Shown one piece after another: positions 58,522 to 64,000 of a stretch of DNA of 64,000 nucleotides; the stretch's first letter is position 1, and each line of letters opens with the position of its first letter. The notes under the pieces were generated by a model. The model was not told where the DNA came from. It worked only from the letters and a program-made list of their open reading frames with translations, and searched no databases. The DNA is taken from positions 186,001 through 250,000 of the forward strand of contig NZ_CP047897.1 in NCBI RefSeq assembly GCF_009913235.1. The letters are read 5' to 3'. The translations under genes were made by a program, and so were the position numbers. Source of the stretch: Nibribacter ruber (GTDB taxonomy: Bacteria > Bacteroidota > Bacteroidia > Cytophagales > Hymenobacteraceae).

Positions 58522-60230
58522 AGCAGACACATCCAACTCCAGAAAACCAGGCAACCGTAGCAGAAAGCCGAAGACGCCAGGATTGGACTTTCTTTCTGGT
58601 AGCCGTGGGCCTATTGCTGGTCCTCAACTTTGTGGCCAGCCGTTATTTCTTCAGAATTGACCTCACCGAAGACCAGCGGTATACCATCTCTGACAAGACC
58701 AAGAACTTGCTGGGCAACCTCAAGGAACCGGTACAAGTGACGGTGTACCTGGAGGGTGAATTCCCGGCGGGCTTTAGACGTTTGCAGAATTCCACCCGCG
58801 AGATGCTGGAGGAATTCAGGCTCTACAGTGACGGCAAACTGGACTATAATTTCGTGGACCCCAGCGCCAACACCAATGAGGAGGCCCGCAACCAGTTTTA
58901 CATGCAACTGGTCCAGCTGGGCCTGCAACCTACCAACCTGTTCGCGCAGGAAGGCGATAAAAAGGTAGAAAAGATTGTCTTTCCGGGCGCCATTGTAGCC
59001 GGGGCTGGCAAGCAAACCGCCGCTACGCTTTTAAAAGGCAACCAGGCCGCGCCACCCGATGAGCGCCTCAACCAATCCATAGAAGGGTTGGAGTATGAAC
59101 TGGCCTCGGCGGTACGTAAAGTGGCGGCTGCCAGCAGCGGCCGCATTGGCGTTTTGCAGGGCCACGGTGAACTGTGGGTACCCAAAGCGGCTGACTTTCT
59201 GGGCACGCTCTCGGAATACTACACCGTGAACCGCGTGGAATTGTCTCAAGTACCGGATTTGCATTCGTTTAACCTGGTGGTGATGATGAAGCCCACCCAG
59301 CCCTATACAGAGCAGGACAAATACAAGCTGGACCAGTTTGTGATGCGCGGCGGCAAAATTTTATTCTTACTGGATGGCGTACGCGCTGAGTTGGACAGCA
59401 TCAGGAACGAAGGCATGTTGGCTCTGCCCAATGATGTGAACCTGCAGGACTTGTTGTTTAAGTACGGCGCTCGCGTGAATCCAGACTTGGTGCAGGATTT
59501 GAACGCCAGCTTCATACCAATGGTCACGGGCTACATGGGCAATCAACCCCAGACGCAACTGGTGCCTTGGCGGTATTACCCGCTTATCAACAGCTTCAGC
59601 AAACTGCCCATGACCCGCAACTTAGACGCGGTGCAGGCCAAGTTTGTAAGCTCCATTGATACCGTGAAGGCCGTGGGCATTAAGAAGACGCCCTTGCTGT
59701 GGTCCTCGCAATACTCGCGCAAGCGCCCGGCGCCGGTGTCTTTGTCCTTGAACGACCCCAGAATTGACCGAGATCCCAAATTGTTCGGGGAGCAGGCCGT
59801 GCCTATGGGCTACCTGCTGGAAGGCAGCTTTAAGTCGTTGTGGACCAACCGTCAACCTCCGGCCGGTTCTTCCATTCCGTTTATGGGAACCAGCAAGCCC
59901 ACCAAACTAGTGATTTTCTCAGACGGCGACCTTGGCGCCAATGAAGTGGACCCTAAAACCGGAAGGCCCATGGAACTGGGGTATGACCGCTTCACGCGCC
60001 TGCGCTACGCTAACAAGGAACTCCTTAAAAACACGGTAGATTTTCTCTTGGATGAAAAAGGCCTTATTGAGCTTCGCGGCAAGGAAATCAAACTACGCCC
60101 CCTGGATAAAGCTAAACTGCGCGATGAGCGTACCCAATGGCAGGTGTTGAACCTGGGCATTCCCTTGGTGCTGCTGTTACTGTTTGGCGTGTTTAAATTC
60201 TGGTTCCGGAAACGGAAATACGCTAGGTAG
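58515..60230 (+). CDS. gldG: Gliding motility protein GldG
   Basis: A 571-residue component of the GldAFG transporter. One N-terminal membrane segment (about 25-44: FFLVAVGLLLVLNFVASRYFF), a large ABC-type extracytoplasmic domain with IDLTEDQRYTISDKTKNLL and EYTVNRVELSQ-like segments, and a C-terminal membrane anchor (about 545-566: WQVLNLGIPLVLLLLFGVFKF). The start codon overlaps the end of gldF. The domain order matches DUF4350-type/GldG proteins. A terminator and repeat copy 23 follow. Confidence 0.93.
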   Translation: MVEQTHPTPENQATVAESRRRQDWTFFLVAVGLLLVLNFVASRYFFRIDLTEDQRYTISDKTKNLLGNLKEPVQVTVYLEGEFPAGFRRLQNSTREMLEEFRLYSDGKLDYNFVDPSANTNEEARNQFYMQLVQLGLQPTNLFAQEGDKKVEKIVFPGAIVAGAGKQTAATLLKGNQAAPPDERLNQSIEGLEYELASAVRKVAAASSGRIGVLQGHGELWVPKAADFLGTLSEYYTVNRVELSQVPDLHSFNLVVMMKPTQPYTEQDKYKLDQFVMRGGKILFLLDGVRAELDSIRNEGMLALPNDVNLQDLLFKYGARVNPDLVQDLNASFIPMVTGYMGNQPQTQLVPWRYYPLINSFSKLPMTRNLDAVQAKFVSSIDTVKAVGIKKTPLLWSSQYSRKRPAPVSLSLNDPRIDRDPKLFGEQAVPMGYLLEGSFKSLWTNRQPPAGSSIPFMGTSKPTKLVIFSDGDLGANEVDPKTGRPMELGYDRFTRLRYANKELLKNTVDFLLDEKGLIELRGKEIKLRPLDKAKLRDERTQWQVLNLGIPLVLLLLFGVFKFWFRKRKYAR

Positions 60231-60290
60231 GATTAAACTTACAGTATAGAGATAGTTATTGTGAGTGCAGCCAATGAGGTAACCAAAAAG

Positions 60291-60328
60291 CGTTTTTAGC
60301 CTATTTCCCAGAAAACTGCCCAAAAACA
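60291..60328. repeat. Palindromic repeat copy 23
   Basis: Left arm GCGTTTTTAGCC, right arm CCCAAAAACA; the final bases form the left part of the terminator that follows. Confidence 0.8.
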
Positions 60329-60356
60329 GAGTCACCGTCGTGGCTCTGTTTTTTTA
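60326..60356 (+). terminator. Terminator after gldG
   Basis: ACAGAGTCAC paired with GTGGCTCTGT (one G-T pair) around CGTC, then TTTTTTT. Confidence 0.85.
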
Positions 60357-60476
60357 TGCGAAAATGGTAAGGACATGGGCTTCAGGAAAATAAAATCTTG
60401 GGATGGGCCGACCGGGGGAAGAGATTTGCGTAAACACGCGAAAAGATAATTATTCACCCCTTAAGAGTCCTCCAGC

Positions 60477-61211
60477 ATGAAGCGTCTATTAATTTTTTCC
60501 TATATCGGCTTGATCGTGCCCTTCTTGATTTCCTGCGATAGTGAGTTGGTAGCGCCAGCGGGTGCGGCCCAGGTGCAGACCCAGGCGGCCTACGGTTCCT
60601 GCAGAACGTACCAGTACATTTCCAAAGGCGGCGAGGAAACCAACTACGGTGCAGCGTATGGAGAAGTATTGCTGGTAGGCTTCAGAGAAGGAATGACGCT
60701 GAAAGAAAAAGAAAAGCTGGTACGCCAGAGCAGCCTGTACAAAAGCATAGCCGGTGAAGTGGCCATGGAGTCTGGCCTGATCACCCTGGTGCAATTAAAA
60801 CCCAGAAGCACCTGCGCCGATGTGGAGCTTTTGAGAGACCAGTTGCAGCGCCATCCAGACGTACTGTTTGCCAACCCGGCGTTTAAGGCTCAGCCGGGGC
60901 AGGAGGGAGAAGTTGCCTGGCTGGGGCTTTCCAACGAATTTCTGGTGTTTATTGAGCCGGGTACGCAAGCTCAGTTAGAGGCCCTGGTTGCCCAAACCAA
61001 TTCCACGCTGGTGTTTTCCCTTTCAGAAGAATTGCACCTGATCAGTGTCACCAAAACTTCTCAAGGCGATGCCCTGGCCCTAAGCAACCTGTTCAACCAG
61101 CAGGCCTTTGTGGTAACGGCAGAGCCTAATTTTGTCTTGCAGGCCGTGAACGGAAGTATGCAGGACGCCGCCTCGCAGACGGTGCTCAAAAAGATGAAAC
61201 AGTCTAGATAG
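60477..61211 (+). CDS. Lipoprotein with tandem subtilase-propeptide-like domains and no protease
   Basis: A 244-residue lipoprotein: MKRLLIFSYIGLIVPFLISC with lipobox Cys20. After a linker come two repeats of the same plan, about 45-140 and 150-225. Each has a hydrophobic strand (VLLVGFREG; FLVFIEPG), a helix with KEKEKLVRQ or AQLEALVAQT, a second strand (LITLVQLKP; LHLISVTK), a helix with DVELLRDQL or DALALSNLF, and a closing FANPAF or AEPNFV. This is the pattern of the fervidolysin-like/I9 propeptides of subtilisin-type proteases, which end in such A-E/N-P-N motifs. No catalytic domain follows. A secreted inhibitor, chaperone or anchoring module is possible; function unknown. Confidence 0.75.
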   Translation: MKRLLIFSYIGLIVPFLISCDSELVAPAGAAQVQTQAAYGSCRTYQYISKGGEETNYGAAYGEVLLVGFREGMTLKEKEKLVRQSSLYKSIAGEVAMESGLITLVQLKPRSTCADVELLRDQLQRHPDVLFANPAFKAQPGQEGEVAWLGLSNEFLVFIEPGTQAQLEALVAQTNSTLVFSLSEELHLISVTKTSQGDALALSNLFNQQAFVVTAEPNFVLQAVNGSMQDAASQTVLKKMKQSR

Positions 61212-61234
61212 CCAAGCCGCTGAAGAAGCAAAAT

Positions 61235-61273
61235 CCGTTTTTGGCCATATTTCTGGAAAAGAGGCAAAAAACG
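61235..61273. repeat. Palindromic repeat copy 24
   Basis: CCGTTTTTGGCC on the left and GCAAAAAACG on the right, 24 bp after the propeptide-like gene and upstream of dnaN. Confidence 0.85.
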
Positions 61274-61274
61274 A

Positions 61275-61290
61275 TGTTCTATATAGAACA
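61275..61290. promoter_or_regulatory. 16-bp perfect palindrome upstream of dnaN
   Basis: TGTTCTATATAGAACA, an exact palindrome placed about 40 bp before the dnaN -7 box. Possible regulator operator; no known family matched. Confidence 0.45.
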
Positions 61291-61328
61291 ATCCTATGTT
61301 TGTACGTAGGAAAAGAGCCTTTTTTGGT

Positions 61329-61336
61329 TAACTTTG
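61329..61336 (+). promoter_or_regulatory. Candidate -7 box for dnaN
   Basis: TAACTTTG matches TAnnTTTG about 37 bp before the ATG; the nearest TTTG upstream (61299) is 26 bp away, longer than usual. Confidence 0.4.
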
Positions 61337-61372
61337 CTTTGTTATTGTCTTTTCCAAACCGAACTATATAGG

Positions 61373-62497
61373 ATGAAATTCATTGTATCTTCTACGGCGC
61401 TTTTAAAGCAGCTTACCAGCATCAACGGGGTAGTGGCTAACAACCCCGTTGTCCCGATTCTGGAGAACTTCTTGTTCGAGATCAACGATGGCGTTTTGAC
61501 CATCACCGCCAGTGACCTGGAGACATCCATGATCACAGAGATACACGTGGAGGCCCGCGAGAACGGTAGAATTGCCGCGCCGGCCAAAATATTGATTGAC
61601 ACCCTTAAAAACCTCCCAGACCAGCCGGTGACCTTCACCATTGACGAGGAGACCTATACCATTGAAATCAGCTCGTCTAACGGCCGCTACAAGTTGTCTG
61701 GTGAGAATGCCACAGACTTTCCTAAAGTGCCGGTAGTACGCGGCGGCAACGCCATTGAGATACCTTCTAACGTCTTGAGCCGCGCCATCAACAAAACCAT
61801 TTTTGCGGTGAGCAATGATGAGTTGCGCCCCGCCATGACCGGTATTTTTGTGCAGTTGGGCAGTGACAACATCACGTTTGTGGCCACAGACGGCCACCGC
61901 TTGCTGCGCTACAGACGCAAAGACGTGAGCAGCGAGAACGCCGCTTCTATCATCATCCCTAAAAAAGCCTTCAACCTGCTGAAGTCCACGTTACCTAGTG
62001 AGGCCACGGCGGTGAGAATGGAGTTTAACACCTCTAACGCGTTCTTCAGCTTTGACAATATTAAAATGATCTGCCGCCTCATTGATGAGCGCTACCCAGA
62101 TTATGAGAACGTGATTCCGGCGCAGAACCCTAACAAGTTGAGCATTGACCGTTATGACTTCCTGAGCTCTGTAAAACGTATCTCAATCTATTCCAACAAA
62201 ACTACGCACCAGGTTCGTCTGCGCATTACCGGAAGCGAACTGCAGATCTCTGCCGAGGACTTAGACTTCTCCAATGAGGCCAGCGAGCGCCTCACCTGCC
62301 AGTACGACGGCGAGGACATGGAGATTGGCTTCAACGCCAAGTTCCTGACGGAAATGCTCAGCAACATGGATTCAGATGAAATCACGCTGGAATTGTCTAC
62401 GCCCAACCGTGCCGGTCTTTTGATGCCAGCCAACAACGATGACGAAGAGAATATTTTGATGCTGGTGATGCCAGTGATGTTGAATAACTACGTATAG
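61373..62497 (+). CDS. dnaN: DNA polymerase III beta subunit (sliding clamp)
   Basis: Ring-shaped processivity clamp for chromosomal replication. The ATG at 61373 gives 374 residues, the normal length, and MKFIVSSTALLKQLTSING as the family start; earlier starts add non-family residues. Three clamp domains are evident: ASDLETSMITEI, then RPAMTGIFVQLG, then ISIYSNKTTHQVRL with SAEDLDFSNEASE, ending with LVMPVMLNNYV. No dnaA or oriC is seen nearby, so dnaN is not in the classical origin cluster here. A terminator follows. Confidence 0.97.
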   Translation: MKFIVSSTALLKQLTSINGVVANNPVVPILENFLFEINDGVLTITASDLETSMITEIHVEARENGRIAAPAKILIDTLKNLPDQPVTFTIDEETYTIEISSSNGRYKLSGENATDFPKVPVVRGGNAIEIPSNVLSRAINKTIFAVSNDELRPAMTGIFVQLGSDNITFVATDGHRLLRYRRKDVSSENAASIIIPKKAFNLLKSTLPSEATAVRMEFNTSNAFFSFDNIKMICRLIDERYPDYENVIPAQNPNKLSIDRYDFLSSVKRISIYSNKTTHQVRLRITGSELQISAEDLDFSNEASERLTCQYDGEDMEIGFNAKFLTEMLSNMDSDEITLELSTPNRAGLLMPANNDDEENILMLVMPVMLNNYV

Positions 62498-62521
62498 TTA
62501 TTTCTTCTTTTAGAATATTGG

Positions 62522-62556
62522 AAGCCTCCTCTGGAAACAGAGGAGGCTTTTTTCTT
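62522..62556 (+). terminator. Terminator after dnaN
   Basis: AAGCCTCCTCT and AGAGGAGGCTT around GGAAAC, followed by TTTTTCTTT. Confidence 0.9.
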
Positions 62557-62559
62557 TGG

Positions 62560-62597
62560 CGTTTTTGGCTGGTTTTCTGGAAATTAGGCTAAAAGCG
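62560..62597. repeat. Palindromic repeat copy 25
   Basis: CGTTTTTGGCTG and GGCTAAAAGCG arms, directly after the dnaN terminator. Confidence 0.8.
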
Positions 62598-62730
62598 AGT
62601 GCTGGTGTCTATCTCTATCAATTGAATTAAATCCGGATTCTGCTTTGGGGATGGGCAGATTCCTGGCGACAAAGAACTCATTACTTATACAGGCCTTATA
62701 GTGTGCGCGGTACCTACAATTACATTCATT

Positions 62731-62768
62731 CGTTTTTGGCCTGTTCCTCTCTAAATAGCCCAAAAACG
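62731..62768. repeat. Palindromic repeat copy 26
   Basis: CGTTTTTGGCCTG on the left and CCCAAAAACG on the right; the centre is altered (TTCCTCTCTAAATAG). Confidence 0.8.
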
Positions 62769-62958
62769 GATACGGAGTTCAGTACTCACAACTCACAAGC
62801 AACACGAACATTCCACCTTTCTATTTGCTTACACCATATCCTCCGCCCATAAGTATCACAAAGTGATTGGAATTCAAGTCTGTTCTAAACAAAAACACCA
62901 CCCATGGCAGAGATGGGGCAATTCAAGATGGAAGGCCGCTTGAATAAGAAAAAGCTGT

Positions 62959-62966
62959 TACCTTTG
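62959..62966 (+). promoter_or_regulatory. Candidate -7 box for gldC
   Basis: TACCTTTG matches TAnnTTTG, about 36 bp before the ATG, with TTG 16 bp upstream. Confidence 0.4.
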
Positions 62967-63001
62967 TGGCATGAACCAAGCGGCCCTCGGGCGCTAGAAC
63001 C

Positions 63002-63367
63002 ATGAAACAGATGAAGAAATCAGAAATACACTTTAGCATTGCCTTAGATGACCAGCGCGTACCAGAAGCCATCAGCTGGCGCGCTACAGATGCCGGGGAT
63101 GACATGCACTTCGCCAAGGCCATCAACATTGCCCTGTGGGACCGGAATGACACTGGCACCATGAAGATAGACCTCTGGACCAAAGACATGCCCGTTGATG
63201 AAATGAAATATTTTTACATTGACACGCTGGGAGCCATGGCGCAAAGCCTGGAGTCTGCCACCAATGACAAGGTAATGGCCGAGAAAATGCGTGCCCTTTG
63301 CCAGGAGTTGATGGCACACGTAGACGAGCAGCAGAAACGCAACGCCCAGAACAACCCGCAGGCGTAA
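63002..63367 (+). CDS. gldC: Gliding motility protein GldC
   Basis: A 121-residue protein of the GldC family, which is required for gliding and appears to be a periplasm-associated or cytoplasmic adaptor to the Gld machinery. Family features: KKSEIHFSIALDDQRVPEAISWRATDAGDD near the start, FAKAINIALWDRNDTGTMKIDLWTKDMPVDEMKYFY and a helical C-terminus. ATGs at 63002 and 63011 are both plausible. It stands alone, away from gldAFG, and is followed by the 64-bp palindrome. Confidence 0.92.
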   Translation: MKQMKKSEIHFSIALDDQRVPEAISWRATDAGDDMHFAKAINIALWDRNDTGTMKIDLWTKDMPVDEMKYFYIDTLGAMAQSLESATNDKVMAEKMRALCQELMAHVDEQQKRNAQNNPQA

Positions 63368-63372
63368 GCTTG

Positions 63373-63436
63373 CCTACTGCCTATAAACGAAGAAGCCGCT
63401 CTTGCAAGAGCGGCTTCTTCGTTTATAGGCAGTAGG
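63373..63436. terminator. 64-bp perfect palindrome between convergent genes
   Basis: Two exact 32-bp arms (start CCTACTGCC, centre CTTGCAAG, end GGCAGTAGG) with no unpaired loop. Unrelated in sequence to the 38-bp repeat family. Lies between gldC (plus) and the minus-strand gene and is the probable terminator of both. Confidence 0.85.
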
Positions 63437-63446
63437 ATAAAATCTT

Positions 63447-63923
63447 CTATTTGTTTACGCTAGAAGCAGGTTTTACTACGGCTACCTCAGGCTTAGGAAA
63501 ACTACGCTTGGCGTCTTCGTCAGACGGTGAAACCAAGGTCTTGGCCACCTTTCCGTTTCGTTTTTCTAACTGCAAGGCATATTGCTTGTCATGGGCCACC
63601 AAGGCTTTGCGTGAGCTATAGTATTGAGAATATTGAGCAGTGCTCAGCAGGCTCTCCAACTGAACATCACGGTCTTTACAAACTCCTTTGATACATTTGT
63701 CTAGTTCAGCCGGGTTGCTGGCAAACTTCTCCTCAAAGGCCACCATCTTTTTGGCGTTCTCTAAGTTAAGCGCCCGAAGCTTTCTGGATTGGAATTGGTT
63801 TAACTGAAGTTCCTTGATCATCTTGTCAGACAAGCTGGCGGCTCTCTGTTCTGCCGGTCCCTGGGCAAATGACGTTACACCGGTTAGGAGCATGATTACG
63901 AAGGCGAACACAAACTTTCTCAT
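63447..63923 (-). CDS. Small exported helical protein (Spy/CpxP-like)
   Basis: A 158-residue exported protein. The ATG at 63921-63923 gives signal peptide MRKFVFAFVIMLLTGVTSFAQ. The mature part is mostly helical with LSDKMIKELQLNQFQSRKL, as in Spy/CpxP-like LTxxQ proteins, followed by a CIKGVC motif whose two Cys could form a disulfide, and a Lys/Pro/Val-rich C-terminus. Function unknown; a periplasmic stress-chaperone role is conceivable but not supported beyond the helical pattern. Confidence 0.75.
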   Translation of the reverse strand: MRKFVFAFVIMLLTGVTSFAQGPAEQRAASLSDKMIKELQLNQFQSRKLRALNLENAKKMVAFEEKFASNPAELDKCIKGVCKDRDVQLESLLSTAQYSQYYSSRKALVAHDKQYALQLEKRNGKVAKTLVSPSDEDAKRSFPKPEVAVVKPASSVNK

Positions 63924-64000
63924 AACTTTATCAGTTTTTAGTGACAACAACACAATTCCCGTGCCATCTTCTTAGGAACAACGGCCTCGGTAAAAAAGTT

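Larger units (their letters stand above)
62598..63001. other. Gene-free stretch upstream of gldC
   Basis: About 400 bp. Holds repeat copy 26 and the gldC -7 box; no other feature is seen. Confidence 0.5.

Noticed and set aside
1481-62768. CRISPR-like array from the many palindromic repeats
   Set aside because: Spacing is irregular (0.15 to several kb) and dispersed between genes; no cas genes, no spacers.

Overview
The window reads as chromosome from a Bacteroidota bacterium of the order Cytophagales, most likely Hymenobacteraceae (Rufibacter/Nibribacter/Pontibacter-like). Grounds: gliding genes gldA, gldF, gldG and gldC; a type IX secretion 'plug' (DUF5103) gene and a PorE-like TPR/PD40/OmpA protein; DUF4290 beside murA; the cluster DUF177-rpmF-plsX-fabH-efp-accB-accC; menaquinone genes; Bacteroidota promoters of the form TTTG-N20-TAnnTTTG; and roughly balanced base composition. 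The genus is an inference. No rRNA, tRNA, CRISPR array, transposase or prophage gene was recognised.

Layout. 1-3.8 kb: murA (cut by the window edge, with Asp in place of the fosfomycin-target Cys), DUF4290, UvrD/PcrA helicase. 4.1-5.2 kb: two small plus-strand genes. 5.4-13.4 kb: a long minus-strand run, leucyl aminopeptidase-pdxA-DUF177-rpmF-plsX-fabH-efp-accB-accC, which joins fatty-acid and phospholipid start-up to ribosomal protein and translation-factor genes. 13.5-16.6 kb: ksgA-mgtE-hydroxyacid dehydrogenase. 16.8-29.7 kb: mostly minus-strand single genes (T9SS plug protein, ABC-F ATPase, PLP decarboxylase, DUF4136 lipoprotein, deoxyhypusine-synthase-like protein, hslV, pyruvate dehydrogenase E2) plus an 870-bp stretch without a convincing gene. 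29.7-36.0 kb: menaquinone cluster (menI-like thioesterase, menF, menD, DoxX, menB, menE). 37.2-45 kb: pyruvate carboxylase, an outer-membrane barrel, a TPR protein and the PorE-like protein. 46.1-48.0 kb: a compact cassette of an IsdG-like monooxygenase, a CarH-type cobalamin photosensor without a DNA-binding domain, and a PAS/coiled-coil protein without a kinase domain. 49-52.7 kb: etfB-etfA-bifunctional nuclease-nucleoside transporter. 52.8-54.4 kb: MlaF/MlaE-type lipid transporter. 54.5-60.2 kb: two SDR enzymes and gldA-(AT-rich insert)-gldF-gldG. 60.5-64 kb: a tandem propeptide-like lipoprotein, dnaN, gldC and a small secreted helical protein.

The most striking structural signal is a family of about 38-bp palindromes (left arm CGTTTTTGGCCT, centre like TTTTCCAGAAAA, right arm AGGCCAAAAACG). 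There are 26 recognisable full copies and three partial or degenerate ones, about one per 2.2 kb. They are almost all intergenic, often starting a few bases after a stop codon, and one near-perfect copy lies in frame inside menF. A second, weaker family consists of short TAGA-rich and ATTTGAAGAT-rich degenerate repeats.

The best candidates for undescribed biology are the 46.1-48.0 kb light/B12 sensing cassette, the interspersed palindrome family (genome-wide terminator and/or miniature mobile element), the tandem protease-propeptide lipoprotein with no protease beside it, and a metal-regulator-like operator between the promoter boxes of an outer-membrane protein gene at 45.9 kb.
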